DNA of 64,000 nt from Sphingobacteriaceae bacterium (GCA_029266635.1 JAQSWM010000005.1:1-64000), one strand, 5' to 3'; shown: positions 42,957 through 52,327, counted from the first letter of the stretch. Program-made: numbers and translations. Notes: generated from the sequence alone by a model not told the origin.

Positions 42957-45020
42957 TTGTCCGGAGTAAGCTCATTAGCGTTTAATCGAAACTTAAACAG
43001 CAGGTACAAGCTTCCTAACAGCTTCTTTTTGTCGGTGGCAGTGATAAGTTTCACACCGCTGCTTGGAGCTTTTATTTCTAATTACATAGGTTTCCGAGGT
43101 TTTGCTGTTTCAAATAGCTACAATGATCAGGTTGGCAAAGCTTTTTTTGAGATCTGGCTTACGCTCGGCATCGCGGCTGCGATTATAACCGGTGCAATTT
43201 CATACATCGATTACTACGTAAAACGCGAGATATCTACTCCGCTTGTGGGAATGATTCTGGTGTTTATTGGCCTGATAGATGCCTTTGAACTTCTCATCGC
43301 CAACAAAGTCATTTTTGTAAAGCTTGATTATATCAGCAGCATTTACGCTACGTGGTTAGCCAGTCGCATCGTGTTTTCTGTGCTGCTGGCGTTTAGCACG
43401 TTTTATTTCATCTTTATAGATAAGCGTGTGCTACGTGGCATGCCGAAAAAGAATGGTATGCTGATCAGGGCAGGGGTAATCTACTTGCTTGCAACGGCTG
43501 CTACCATAGCGTGCTTCCTTATTTTTGATCCGGCTTTTCTCGACAGTAAGTTTAATAACGTATTAAACTTTGAAGCCATACCCATAGGTGTGCTTTTGTT
43601 GTGGGCACTATTGATCCTTCCCTACTTCCATTTGCGGTTTCCATCTATCTTTTCCAGGATGCTGGTACTGAGCGCAATTCCGGGATTGTGCGCAGAGTTG
43701 GCGATGTGCCTGCACGTTCAGCCTTTCGATACCTTCTTTAACATTGCGTATTTCCTGAGATTTTTCTCCTACGTTATCCCGCTGGCCGGCATCAGCATGA
43801 ACTATATTGAAACAATCACCAAAGAGAAAAATATCGTTTATCGCCTGGATTCAGAAATACATGAGAGGCTTGCAGCTCAAAAGCAATTGGAGAAGCGGGA
43901 AGCTCTGCTTGCCAATGCTGAACGGATTGCGCACATGGGAAGTTGGGAATATAATACCCTTACCGACGAGCTGAAATGGTCTGATGAGATGTATAAGATC
44001 CACGGCTATGAGCAGGGCTCTATCAATCCGACCATGGGATTACAGGATGAACTGATTCTTCCCGGCTATTCAAAGGAGATCAAGGACACGTTTAACACTG
44101 CTATCCGGAACCGGAGTGCCTACAACATTGAATATCAGGTAAAGCGGCCCACAGGCGAAGTGCGGTTTCTGTTAGGTCAGGGAAATTACCTTAGAAGTTC
44201 AAATAAGCTGGTGGGAACTGTTCTCGATATTACCGAGCTGAAGGAAGCGCAAAATAATTTGGAAATCAAAGTCCGCGAGTTAAACAGGTCAAATAATGAA
44301 CTGGAACAATTTGCATACGTTGCTTCGCACGATTTGCAGGAACCTTTGCGCAAGATTAAAGCCTTTGGCGACAAGCTAAGCAGCAAGTATGCTCCGGCTC
44401 TTCCCGAGGAAGGTGTCGATTACCTTTCCAGGATGACTAACGCAGCAGTTCGAATGCAAACACTCATAGCCGACCTCCTCACCTTTTCTAAAGTGAGCCA
44501 AACCAATGAGAACGTGCAGCAGGTGGAGCTTAAGGGGTTGGTGAATGGGGTGACTGCTGACTTAGAGGCCGTTATTGAGAAGAAAAATGCACAGATCGTG
44601 GCAGATTTAAACCAATCGGTAATCGGTATCCCCAGCCAGATCAGGCAGTTGTTTCAAAACCTTATTAGCAACGCGGTAAAATTTTCAAAGCCTGGTGTTC
44701 CTCCTGTTGTGCGCTTAAGTGCACAGCCGGCAGATAGCAATGAGCTAAAAATGCACGCGGAGGCACAGATTAATACACATTATTGCAAAATTACGGTAGC
44801 AGATAATGGCATCGGCTTTGACGAGCAGTACTCACAAAAAGTATTCATTTTATTTGAAAGGCTTCATACCCGCAACGAATACGAAGGCACAGGCATAGGG
44901 CTTGCTATATGTAAAAAAATAGTAGAGAATCACAACGGATACATTTCGGTACACTCTAAAGAAGGAGAGGGTACCGTGTTCACCATTTTTCTGCCTTTGC
45001 ACAACAGCCCTAAGCAATAG
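42957..45020 (+). CDS. Membrane sensor histidine kinase with PAS domain
   Basis: About 687 residues. The N-terminal ~300 residues hold about eight hydrophobic helices (a 7TM/MASE-like sensor), then a short coiled coil, a PAS domain (about 320-420, REALLANAERIAHMGSWEYN), the phospho-acceptor helix with the His in FAYVASHDLQEPLRKIKAFG (about residue 458), and the ATPase domain with N box LFQNLISNAVKF and the G boxes DNGIGFDE and GTGIGLAICKKI. I take the TTG at 42957, 10 nt after the regulator's stop; no closer ATG exists, so the start is uncertain. It is the likely kinase for the sigma-54 regulator. Confidence 0.9.
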   Translation: MSGVSSLAFNRNLNSRYKLPNSFFLSVAVISFTPLLGAFISNYIGFRGFAVSNSYNDQVGKAFFEIWLTLGIAAAIITGAISYIDYYVKREISTPLVGMILVFIGLIDAFELLIANKVIFVKLDYISSIYATWLASRIVFSVLLAFSTFYFIFIDKRVLRGMPKKNGMLIRAGVIYLLATAATIACFLIFDPAFLDSKFNNVLNFEAIPIGVLLLWALLILPYFHLRFPSIFSRMLVLSAIPGLCAELAMCLHVQPFDTFFNIAYFLRFFSYVIPLAGISMNYIETITKEKNIVYRLDSEIHERLAAQKQLEKREALLANAERIAHMGSWEYNTLTDELKWSDEMYKIHGYEQGSINPTMGLQDELILPGYSKEIKDTFNTAIRNRSAYNIEYQVKRPTGEVRFLLGQGNYLRSSNKLVGTVLDITELKEAQNNLEIKVRELNRSNNELEQFAYVASHDLQEPLRKIKAFGDKLSSKYAPALPEEGVDYLSRMTNAAVRMQTLIADLLTFSKVSQTNENVQQVELKGLVNGVTADLEAVIEKKNAQIVADLNQSVIGIPSQIRQLFQNLISNAVKFSKPGVPPVVRLSAQPADSNELKMHAEAQINTHYCKITVADNGIGFDEQYSQKVFILFERLHTRNEYEGTGIGLAICKKIVENHNGYISVHSKEGEGTVFTIFLPLHNSPKQ

Positions 45021-45022
45021 AT

Positions 45023-46468
45023 ATGAAGCCTGTAAATATTTTATTAGTAGATGACGACGAAGATGATTTCATCATCACCCGTGATCTGCTTAATGAAAGC
45101 GATAACAGGCAGAACTACAACCTCACCTGGTGCAACAACTACGAGGAAGCTATCAATGCCATGCTTAAATCGTTCTACGATGTATATCTCGTAGATTATA
45201 ACCTCGGCAAATATACAGGCATTGATTTACTCCGCGAGGCAATTCGCTCCAACTGCACCGAGCCCCTCATCATGCTTACGGCTCAGGGCGACTTCAAAAT
45301 AGACGAGGAAGCTATGAAAATCGGTGCTGCAGATTATCTGGTGAAAAACAAAATAACCAGCCAGGTACTTGAGCGCTCTATCCGCTACTCGCTGGCACAC
45401 AGCCAGGCTCTCCGCAATCTGAAAGAAAGCGAATATAAGTTCAGGATGATTTTCGAAAGGTCTAAAGACCCAATGATCGTGAGCGATATCCATGGAAACC
45501 ATTACGATGCAAACCCTGCTGCGCTGAACTTCTTTGAAATGTCGAGAGAAGATTTTCTCAAAGCCAAGTCAACAGATTTTTATCCCAGCAAGGAAGAGCG
45601 GAAAAAGTTTGTGAACTCGATGGAGGAGAAGGGCTCCGTCACAGACCTTGAACTGCAACTTGCTCTGCCGAATGGAAAAACAAAATACTGCAGTGTTTCT
45701 TCTTTTCTGCAGGTTTCGCAGCACGCAACTACAGAGTTATACTATTCCAACATTCATGATCTAACTCATCGCAGGCAACAGGAGCAGGAGTCTGTGCTCA
45801 CAGAGAAGCTTGCGGTTTCTGAGCGCATAGCGAAAAGCCTTGCCGACGAGATACAAAACCCACTTTCAAACGTCCATTTTGCGCTGGAAGAAATGACCGA
45901 TGCACTAAACGGCAGTATTGAACCCGTGCAGATGTACATAGATATCATCAAGGAAAACTGTATCAAGATAGACCAGCTTACTACTGATTTCATCGCAAGT
46001 ACCGAACCCAAAAGCCTCGTTTTTGAACGTGTAGAAGTTGATTCCTTTTTGGCTGAAATTATAAGCGAGGCTCAGCTTTTGTTGCAGGTACGGGCTGAGT
46101 ACTCATCACCAGCACAGCACTTGTATATCAATGCGGATATAGAAAAGCTTAAAGAGGCAGTAATGAACCTGTTTAAAAATGCTTCGGAGGCATTGCCTGA
46201 CAATGATCGAAATGTTTCGGTTACGGTTGAGCATACATCAGCCAAGGTGTATATTCAGGTCAAAGACAAAGGTTGTGGCATTGAAGAGGAAAACCTTGAT
46301 AAGATATTCGAGCCATTCTACACGACCAAATTGCGCTCGAGCGGTCTGGGACTTACCTATACACAGCGGATTATTGAAGCGCATAACGGGTCGGTAATTA
46401 TTGAAAGCAGAAGAAATGTAGGCACATCGGCTACCCTGTCTCTCCCATTAGCAGACCATTTGAATTAG
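45023..46468 (+). CDS. REC-PAS-ATPase protein with a degenerate H box
   Basis: 481 residues. The receiver (about 1-120) has three Asp in DDDEDD, the acceptor D58 in LVDYNLG and Lys in VKNKI. A PAS domain follows (about 130-250). A dimerisation helix runs about 260-330, then an HATPase domain with the N box MNLFKNASEAL, the G box DKGCGIEEENLDKIFEPFYTT, and GLGLTYTQRI. In the phospho-acceptor helix, where kinases have A-H-E-x-x-N-P-L, this protein has SLADEIQNPLSNV: D275 (bases 45845-45847) replaces the His. It starts 2 nt after the kinase stop, so it is in the same operon. Confidence 0.88.
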   Translation: MKPVNILLVDDDEDDFIITRDLLNESDNRQNYNLTWCNNYEEAINAMLKSFYDVYLVDYNLGKYTGIDLLREAIRSNCTEPLIMLTAQGDFKIDEEAMKIGAADYLVKNKITSQVLERSIRYSLAHSQALRNLKESEYKFRMIFERSKDPMIVSDIHGNHYDANPAALNFFEMSREDFLKAKSTDFYPSKEERKKFVNSMEEKGSVTDLELQLALPNGKTKYCSVSSFLQVSQHATTELYYSNIHDLTHRRQQEQESVLTEKLAVSERIAKSLADEIQNPLSNVHFALEEMTDALNGSIEPVQMYIDIIKENCIKIDQLTTDFIASTEPKSLVFERVEVDSFLAEIISEAQLLLQVRAEYSSPAQHLYINADIEKLKEAVMNLFKNASEALPDNDRNVSVTVEHTSAKVYIQVKDKGCGIEEENLDKIFEPFYTTKLRSSGLGLTYTQRIIEAHNGSVIIESRRNVGTSATLSLPLADHLN

Positions 46469-46551
46469 GTGCCTAAACAATTGCGGGGTATTTGAGTTTA
46501 CATGGCAATAGTTACATTGCACAGGTAAACCACGTACAAATACGCCGATTA

Positions 46552-47616
46552 ATGGCCGCTTTTAATTACAAGCAACGCAATAACATCGTTTTAATCATCC
46601 TGATTGTACTGGGCTGCGCTATTTTATACTCGCTGCGCACTATTGCCGGATCATTATTGAGTACTGTTGTGATGTACACCATTCTAAGACCCGTGTATCT
46701 TCATCTCGTGGAACAGTGGCGGTGGAGGAAAATGGCAGCCGCTGGCGCCATCATCGTAAGCTCGTTTATCGTAATAGTGCTGCCTTTTCTGACTTTGAGT
46801 TTGATGGTGATCAATAAGATTGCTGATTTTAAACGTGATGCGATCCGGATACATGTACTGGCTGCCCGTCTTGATGATTTCCTAACTAAAAAGTTCGATC
46901 AGCCTGATTTGCTCGATAATGTCATGCTAAAAGGAAAAGCTCTGATGAGCGATCTCTTTCCAACAATTCTCGGTGGTGCAGCGGAGATTGTTTTGGGCAT
47001 CACCATAGTTTATTTTCTTCTTTATTTCATGTTCACGCAGATGGAGGAATTTGAAAACGGCCTTCTTAAATATTCTCCTTTTCGGGAGCAGAATGCGTTG
47101 AGGTTTGCCACAGAACTTAAAAATACAACCTATTCAAATGTGTTAGGCCAGGGGTTTATCGCCTTTGTTCAGGGAGCGCTGGTGAGCATCGGGTTTTTCA
47201 TGTTCGGCTTCCCGGATGCTATTTTCTGGGGAGTTATTGCCACTTTCTTGTCGTTTATGCCGGTGGTGGGCGCTCCGGTGGTTTTCATCCCTGCAGGGGT
47301 AATTGCAATTTTGAACGGTGATACGTTTAATGGAGTGGGCTTGTTGCTTTGGGGCTTTATCCTGATCATAAATATTGACAATGTGATCAGGTTTATTATT
47401 GCCAAGCGAGTGGCTGATACACACCCAATAATAACGGTGATCGGGGTCGTAATCGGGATTCCCGTGTTCGGTATAATGGGACTTGTGTTCGGGCCTTTGC
47501 TGCTGTCTTATTTCATATTAACAGTGCGGATTTATGAAACCAGCAAGATGGCGTCAGAGCGATTGGAGAAGATAAAAATATCGGAAGAAAAAAATCTTTC
47601 CGAAAACAGTTTCTAA
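46552..47616 (+). CDS. AI-2E family transporter-like permease
   Basis: About 354 residues from the ATG at 46552. Roughly eight hydrophobic helices in the PerM/TqsA arrangement: helices 1-2 near residues 12-45, a long cytoplasmic helix-loop (about 80-145), then helices including FIAFVQGALVSIGFFMFGFPD and the signature GAPVVFIPAGVIAILNGDTFNGVGLLLWGF. TqsA was described as exporting autoinducer-2, but most family members have no known substrate, and some act as Na+/H+ antiporters. Monocistronic. Confidence 0.85.
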   Translation: MAAFNYKQRNNIVLIILIVLGCAILYSLRTIAGSLLSTVVMYTILRPVYLHLVEQWRWRKMAAAGAIIVSSFIVIVLPFLTLSLMVINKIADFKRDAIRIHVLAARLDDFLTKKFDQPDLLDNVMLKGKALMSDLFPTILGGAAEIVLGITIVYFLLYFMFTQMEEFENGLLKYSPFREQNALRFATELKNTTYSNVLGQGFIAFVQGALVSIGFFMFGFPDAIFWGVIATFLSFMPVVGAPVVFIPAGVIAILNGDTFNGVGLLLWGFILIINIDNVIRFIIAKRVADTHPIITVIGVVIGIPVFGIMGLVFGPLLLSYFILTVRIYETSKMASERLEKIKISEEKNLSENSF

Positions 47617-47675
47617 AAGTTTCTTGTTCAAATAATACTATTAACAAAAAGGAAAAATAACCTAAATCAAACGTT

Positions 47676-47948
47676 ATGAGCGATAATTCAAAAGTAGCAG
47701 TAGCATTGCTTGCAGGCCTCGCCGCAGGAGCAGCATTGGGTATTTTATTTGCGCCAGAAAGAGGCACCGAAACCCGCGATCGTCTAAATGACGCTTTGAA
47801 AAATCTTGGCGATTCAATCAAAGATATGGCCGCAGAAGAAATTGATAAACTATCATCATTTAAGGATGACCTGGTGGACAACATCAAGTCAAAAATCCAG
47901 AAAATTGATGTAGACGAATTAACAAGAGTTGCAGATCGCGTTAATTAA
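47676..47948 (+). CDS. YtxH domain-containing small membrane protein
   Basis: A 90-residue protein: one transmembrane helix with Gly/Ala pattern (VALLAGLAAGAALGILFAPERG, in two blocks around residues 6-28), then an amphipathic helix of repeating D/K (about 35-90). YtxH proteins are linked to general stress in many bacteria, without a known mechanism. First gene of a three-gene cassette. Confidence 0.87.
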   Translation: MSDNSKVAVALLAGLAAGAALGILFAPERGTETRDRLNDALKNLGDSIKDMAAEEIDKLSSFKDDLVDNIKSKIQKIDVDELTRVADRVN

Positions 47949-47965
47949 TTCCAAGTACAGGCATT

Positions 47966-48313
47966 ATGGCAGAATCTCCTGAAGATAAACCAGATATCAT
48001 CTTCCTGGTCAAAGAGTATGTTGGCACTCGGATAGAGCTTTTTAAGTTAAGCGCAATAGAAAAAGCAACCGGTATTGGCTCAAGCGCAGCAACCGGAGCG
48101 TTCATTGCTTTTATGCTCTTATTCGCTCTTATTTTTGGCTCAGCAGCACTCGGGTATTATTTAGGCGATGTTACAGGCTCTAATGCTATGGGTTTTGGAA
48201 TAGTAACGCTTATCTACTTCTTGTTGGGACTTATAATGATTTTTATCAAATCATCTGTAGAGAAGAAGCTGGTGGATATTATGATAAAGAGCATATTTAA
48301 CAAGAAGAAGTGA
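47966..48313 (+). CDS. Phage holin family-like membrane protein (DUF1469 type)
   Basis: A 115-residue protein with two transmembrane helices (about 45-68 and 75-98) connected by a short turn, a polar N-terminal tail and a basic C-terminus. The pattern FIAFMLLFALIFGSAALGYYL matches the Phage_holin_3_6 / YqjE family. Despite the name these are chromosomal, stress-associated proteins. It follows YtxH after 17 nt and overlaps the next gene. Confidence 0.8.
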   Translation: MAESPEDKPDIIFLVKEYVGTRIELFKLSAIEKATGIGSSAATGAFIAFMLLFALIFGSAALGYYLGDVTGSNAMGFGIVTLIYFLLGLIMIFIKSSVEKKLVDIMIKSIFNKKK

Positions 48314-48759
48314 TGGAACATTCTTACAGTAATCTGGGAGAGTTACAGGCTGGCATAGCAGCCCTGAGCATAAAGAAATTTGAGCAGGAAGAAGCTATCA
48401 AAAACTGTTTCAAAGGGCCAAAGGCTATATTCAATACAGTTGCTTCTTTATTTAAAAGCAAGAATGACAGCAAGTCCTTTTTGTCAGAGTTGATGAATCA
48501 GGACATGATAACCGGCATTTCACGGGTAATCCTTCCGGCTATCCTGAATATGTTTGTTTTTAAGAAATCGAACTTCATCACAAAGGCAATTGTGACTTTC
48601 CTTTCACAGAAAGCAGCTAAGAACATTGATTCGAACCTGTTTTCAAATATCACAGACAAAATAAAGGATGTGGTTAGCAAGATCAAGCTTCCTCACAAAA
48701 CCAGCCATCAGCCGCAAATAAGAGATTACGGCATTCCGCCGGATAGCGAAACTTATTAG
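48313..48759 (+). CDS. Third cassette protein of unknown function
   Basis: About 148 residues from the ATG at 48313, which overlaps the previous TGA. The N-terminal half is soluble (LGELQAGIAALSIKKFEQEEAI); the middle (about 70-100, ISRVILPAILNMFVFKK) is amphipathic and may touch the membrane; the C-terminus is basic, ending GIPPDSETY. I do not recognise a family. Its place after YtxH and the holin-like protein suggests one envelope-stress-related unit. Confidence 0.7.
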   Translation: MEHSYSNLGELQAGIAALSIKKFEQEEAIKNCFKGPKAIFNTVASLFKSKNDSKSFLSELMNQDMITGISRVILPAILNMFVFKKSNFITKAIVTFLSQKAAKNIDSNLFSNITDKIKDVVSKIKLPHKTSHQPQIRDYGIPPDSETY

Positions 48760-48761
48760 AA

Positions 48762-48796
48762 ACAAAAAGAGCGATGGTTTATTATCGCTCTTTTTG
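48762..48796. terminator. Bidirectional intrinsic terminator (cassette / fcl)
   Basis: A 14-bp stem ACAAAAAGAGCGAT/ATCGCTCTTTTTGT with an 8-nt loop lies between two convergent genes. Confidence 0.92.
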
Positions 48797-48801
48797 TTTG
48801 T

Positions 48802-49728
48802 TTAATATCTCGAGAGGAAATCCTGGTAGGCAAGTTCAATGCCTTCCCGTAACTCCGTTTTATGCTTCCAGCCAAGATTGTGGAGTTTGGAAACATCCAT
48901 CAGTTTGCGTGGAGTTCCGTCTGGCTTACTCGAATCGAACTCCAGTTCGCCATCAAAACCAATTACATCTTTTATCAGCAAGGCAAGTTCTTTGATGCTC
49001 AGGTCTTCGCCAGAACCAATGTTGATCAAATTCGGCTCATTGTAAGTCTCCATCAAAAACACGCAAGCTTCAGCAAGGTCATCGGCAAACAAAAACTCAC
49101 GTTTCGGGCTTCCGCTTCCCCAAATCTCTACCTTTTCTGAGCCATTTATTTTTGCTTCGTGAAACTTCCGGATTAAAGCCGGCAGCACATGCGAATTCTG
49201 CGGATGATAGTTGTCGTTATAGCCGTACATGTTTGTAGGCATCACAGAAATGAAGTTACAGCCGTATTGATCGCGATAAGCATCGCACATTTTAATGCCC
49301 GTTATTTTAGCAATTGCGTACGGCTCGTTGGTGTGTTCAAGCAAGCCGGTTAGCAGGTATTCTTCTTTTAGAGGCTGTGGCGCAAGCTTCGGGTAAATGC
49401 AGCTGGAGCCAAGGAACATGAGCTTTTTAACGCCTGTTAAATAAGAGTTGTGAATGACGTTGTTTTGTATGCAAAGGTTATCGTAAAGGAACTCAGCCCG
49501 ATAAGTATTATTCGCTACAATTCCACCAACTTTCGCCGCTGCCAGGAACACGTAGTGCGGCTGTTCGTTATCGAAAAATTCGGCTACTGCTGTCTGACTG
49601 CGCAAGTCCAGCTGTGAAGAATTACGCGTAATAATATTGTCGAACCCCTCTTTTTGCAATTTCCGAACTATTGCGGAGCCCACCATTCCCTTATGGCCTG
49701 CAACATACACCTTAGCATTTTTTTCCAC
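48802..49728 (-). CDS. fcl: GDP-L-fucose synthase
   Basis: About 308 residues. Makes GDP-L-fucose from GDP-4-keto-6-deoxymannose. The NADP-binding motif is [15 protein letters not shown] at the N-terminus, with the catalytic Ser in FLGSSCIYP, Tyr and Lys in YAIAKITG and [19 protein letters not shown] start it at GTG 49728, because the -7 element TATCTTTG (49754-49747) lies just upstream and would leave a start at 49782 untranscribed. No gmd or other fucose genes are adjacent. Confidence 0.9.
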   Translation of the reverse strand: MEKNAKVYVAGHKGMVGSAIVRKLQKEGFDNIITRNSSQLDLRSQTAVAEFFDNEQPHYVFLAAAKVGGIVANNTYRAEFLYDNLCIQNNVIHNSYLTGVKKLMFLGSSCIYPKLAPQPLKEEYLLTGLLEHTNEPYAIAKITGIKMCDAYRDQYGCNFISVMPTNMYGYNDNYHPQNSHVLPALIRKFHEAKINGSEKVEIWGSGSPKREFLFADDLAEACVFLMETYNEPNLINIGSGEDLSIKELALLIKDVIGFDGELEFDSSKPDGTPRKLMDVSKLHNLGWKHKTELREGIELAYQDFLSRY

Positions 49729-49746
49729 CCGATATACCGTTTGCGG

Positions 49747-49766
49747 CAAAGATAAAATTAATTTTG
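49747..49766. promoter_or_regulatory. Divergent -7 elements of fcl and trmB
   Basis: TATCTTTG on the minus strand (49754-49747) for fcl and TAATTTTG on the plus strand (49759-49766) for trmB lie only 4 nt apart, so the two polymerases compete for one site. TTTG at 49740-49743 is 15 nt upstream of the trmB element. Confidence 0.55.
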
Positions 49767-49781
49767 CACCATAATTTAGCA

Positions 49782-50444
49782 ATGGGGAAAGATAAGCTTA
49801 GGAAGTTTGCAGAGATAGCAACCTTTGACAATGTGCTGGAACTTGAAGCCGGAAAGCCTTTCAAAGGCAACTGGGGCAGTGGCAAATTTCACAATGAACA
49901 TCCGCTGGTATTAGAGCTCGGCTGCGGCAAAGGCGAATACACCGTAAACATGGCCCAGCTTTTTCCCGGCAAAAATTTCCTCGGACTCGACTACAAAGGA
50001 AATCGCATTTGGCGAGGCGCAAAAACCGCTATTGAAGAAGGCATCAGCAATGTAGCATTCCTTCGGATTCAGATTGAAACTATCCTGGAGTATTTTACCG
50101 AAGGCGAGGTTTCAGAAATCTGGATCACCTTTCCCGACCCGCAGCCTCAAATAAGCCGTGAAAAAAAGCGCCTTACGTCCCCACGCTTTTTAGAAAAGTA
50201 TAAAGCCATCCTGAAAGAAGGCGGAATCCTCCACTTGAAAACGGACAATGACGATCTGCATGAATACACCTTTCAGAAAATAGAGCAGCTTGGAATGGTG
50301 CTTCATGAAAAAACAGAAGACCTGTACAAATCTGAACTGGCTGATGAAGTGCTTTCCATCAAAACTTACTACGAGAAAAAGTACCTGAAAACTGATAAGA
50401 ACATCAATTATTTAAAGTTTAGCTTTGATAATGGACAAGGATAG
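49782..50444 (+). CDS. trmB: tRNA (guanine-N7-)-methyltransferase
   Basis: About 220 residues from the ATG at 49782, supported by the upstream -7 element. SAM-binding motif I is [13 protein letters not shown] (about residues 42-54), followed by [16 protein letters not shown] and the TrmB signature [11 protein letters not shown] (about 108-118) and [15 protein letters not shown]. Methylates G46 in the variable loop of tRNAs. It overlaps the alkyltransferase-like gene by 14 nt. Confidence 0.95.
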   Translation: MGKDKLRKFAEIATFDNVLELEAGKPFKGNWGSGKFHNEHPLVLELGCGKGEYTVNMAQLFPGKNFLGLDYKGNRIWRGAKTAIEEGISNVAFLRIQIETILEYFTEGEVSEIWITFPDPQPQISREKKRLTSPRFLEKYKAILKEGGILHLKTDNDDLHEYTFQKIEQLGMVLHEKTEDLYKSELADEVLSIKTYYEKKYLKTDKNINYLKFSFDNGQG

Positions 50445-50769
50445 CTTCTTCGACCAGGTGTACCAGGTTGTGCGGCTTATTCCCGCGGGCCGGGTTACAT
50501 CTTATGGAGCTATAGCCAGTTATTTGGGTACTAAGGGCTCGTCGAGGATGGTGGGATATGCCATGAACTCCTCGGGTACTGCGCATCCGGCTGTGCCGGC
50601 GCACCGGGTAGTGAACAGGATGGGAATGCTGTCGGGCAAACATTATTTCGGTACTCCAACTCTTATGCAACAGCTTTTGGAAAGCGAAGGTATTGAAGTA
50701 AAAGAAGATCAGATCACCAATTTTAAAAAGCTGTTCTGGGATCCAACCGTTGAGCTGTCAATTGATTAA
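50431..50769 (+). CDS. Alkyltransferase-like (ATL) protein, MGMT family without the catalytic Cys
   Basis: About 112 residues from ATG 50431. The DNA-binding domain of O6-methylguanine methyltransferase is present: PAGRVTSYGAIASYLG (about residues 20-35, helix-turn-helix), SRMVGYAMNSS, and VPAHRVVNRMGMLSG, in which the catalytic PCHR of true transferases reads PAHR. It thus cannot accept alkyl groups; ATLs recognise O6-alkylguanine and hand it to nucleotide-excision repair. It is coupled to trmB. Confidence 0.9.
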   Translation: MDKDSFFDQVYQVVRLIPAGRVTSYGAIASYLGTKGSSRMVGYAMNSSGTAHPAVPAHRVVNRMGMLSGKHYFGTPTLMQQLLESEGIEVKEDQITNFKKLFWDPTVELSID

Positions 50770-50772
50770 ACT

Positions 50773-51117
50773 ATGGGAAAACTTGTTGAGGAATTTAACG
50801 GCTACCGCACTAAGATGAACGAGCGGATCATGGAGTCTGCCAATACCAACATCAAGCGGTTTTTTGCACTGGATACAACCACCTATGCCGATGGAGCGCT
50901 TGACATAAAAACCAAGGAAATGCTCGGGCTGGTTGCCTCCATGGTTTTGCGTTGCGATGACTGCATTAAATATCATTTGGGCAAATGCCACGAGGCGGGG
51001 GTAAACTCCGATGAGATGAACGAGATTTTCATGATCGCCAACCTGGTAGGTGGATCGATAGTGATACCGCACTACCGCCGGGCGGTTGAGTATTGGGACG
51101 AGTTGATGGCTGGATAA
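50773..51117 (+). CDS. Carboxymuconolactone decarboxylase (CMD) family protein
   Basis: A 114-residue AhpD-like protein with the family Cys pair in LRCDDCIKYHLGKCHEAG (about 59-75; CxxC plus His). The acidic residue and His in the LDIKTKEMLGLVASM helix are also conserved. Members use the CxxC as a thiol redox site, often in peroxide defence, or as decarboxylases. It starts 3 nt after the ATL stop, so trmB-ATL-CMD form one operon ended by the next terminator. Confidence 0.87.
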   Translation: MGKLVEEFNGYRTKMNERIMESANTNIKRFFALDTTTYADGALDIKTKEMLGLVASMVLRCDDCIKYHLGKCHEAGVNSDEMNEIFMIANLVGGSIVIPHYRRAVEYWDELMAG

Positions 51118-51118
51118 A

Positions 51119-51152
51119 AAAAGCCCTTCGTGCAATCGCAGCAAAGGGCTTT
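51119..51152. terminator. Intrinsic terminator between the CMD gene and baeRF gene
   Basis: AAAGCCCTT and AAGGGCTTT form a 9-bp stem around a 15-nt loop. A-rich and T-rich flanks on both sides fit use by both convergent genes. Confidence 0.6.
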
Positions 51153-51172
51153 CCAAATACAACCTGTTATTT

Positions 51173-52327
51173 TTAAAACCTCATAAAGGCAGCTATTTCT
51201 GCCCGATTTGGCATTTCTGATTTTTCCAGGATATGTACATCGCCACCGTGTAAGAGCGTATTTACGATTGCTCTGTCCACCAGGCACTCATCGCCTTGCT
51301 GCTTCTTCTCGTGAACAACCAATTGGTTTTGCTCCTGATTGAAAGTTCCCCAGATGTGAAGCCCTTTCTCAACAAAAAGATCAGAAATCTGCGAAAAATA
51401 GCTGGCGGGAATTACCTTTTCAGGCATGGAGGATGTCAGCGGAGTTGCCAGGCTGTTGCCATAGCTCTGCAGCGCTTTCTTTGTACGTTCCTTGAATACT
51501 GGTGCTGCAATTTCCAACGCTCTTGGATAAAGCTCCTGCAAATTGGAATGCTCATAGTTTCCCGTAATCGCAGTGTCGGCTATACATTTATAATGTGAAA
51601 CCTGCCTGTAAATGCCAACCATGTAATCCACCGCTGCTAAAACCAGGGGCACACGCTCGTTTGCCAGCACCTCGGTCATCAGCGTTTGGTCAACTTCTGT
51701 GAGGTATTGAGCAATGTATTCTTTTTCATCTGCAAGCCCACTGCCGTGCCCGTGCGGAGTGGCCACTGTTCCATGGCCGGGCTGCCCCGATTCTCCACGG
51801 AAAGTTTGAGTTGCGCTTTTCTCTTCAAAATGGATTACATCCTCCATCCCTTGCGGCAGCCCTTCTATTTCCATCCTTTGCATGCCAAACTCATCTCCCC
51901 GGAAAAAGCAGCTCCAGTTTTTGCTGAATGCAAGTAAATGGAAATGCCCGGTACTGGTAACCATCGGCACCATCGGACGCAAATAGAACGATTTGTTGAC
52001 GTGAAGCTCTTCCTCAACTTTGAAAGGCAGCTTAATGGTTTTAAAGAAATTGTCAGCAATAAAAACTGCCAGCCCAGGTGTTAGCTCATGCCAAAAGGTA
52101 TCGTCCTTTAAAAGTGTATATGCCGGCTCAAGCAAGGTTTTAATTTGCTCAGCATTCAGCCCTTTGCCTTTTAGCTGTTGTTCGCTTTGCTGAAGGGCAT
52201 TCTTAAATAAAATTAAATCGTGTTTTTCATTCACCTCAACTCCCGCGGGGTGAGTTGGTATATAAATAGAAATGCTATTGTTGAAACTCGCTTTAGCAAG
52301 TTCAGAAAACTCTTCTTTTCCTAACAT
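51173..52327 (-). CDS. baeRF3-like protein (bacterial archaeo-eukaryotic release factor family)
   Basis: 384 residues matching the baeRF group, relatives of eukaryotic release factor and Pelota domains found in bacteria. N-terminal NSISIYIPTHPAGVEVN and the segment LLAFSKNWSCFFRGDEFGM are typical, as is VPLVLAAVDYMVGIYRQVS. The region between (about 150-195) is Gly/His-rich and likely flexible. The C-terminal half ends with a DECLVDRAIVNTLLHGGDVHIL fold. The function is unproven, possibly ribosome-associated under stress. An acidic small protein gene lies upstream on the same strand. Confidence 0.8.
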   Translation of the reverse strand: MLGKEEFSELAKASFNNSISIYIPTHPAGVEVNEKHDLILFKNALQQSEQQLKGKGLNAEQIKTLLEPAYTLLKDDTFWHELTPGLAVFIADNFFKTIKLPFKVEEELHVNKSFYLRPMVPMVTSTGHFHLLAFSKNWSCFFRGDEFGMQRMEIEGLPQGMEDVIHFEEKSATQTFRGESGQPGHGTVATPHGHGSGLADEKEYIAQYLTEVDQTLMTEVLANERVPLVLAAVDYMVGIYRQVSHYKCIADTAITGNYEHSNLQELYPRALEIAAPVFKERTKKALQSYGNSLATPLTSSMPEKVIPASYFSQISDLFVEKGLHIWGTFNQEQNQLVVHEKKQQGDECLVDRAIVNTLLHGGDVHILEKSEMPNRAEIAAFMRF

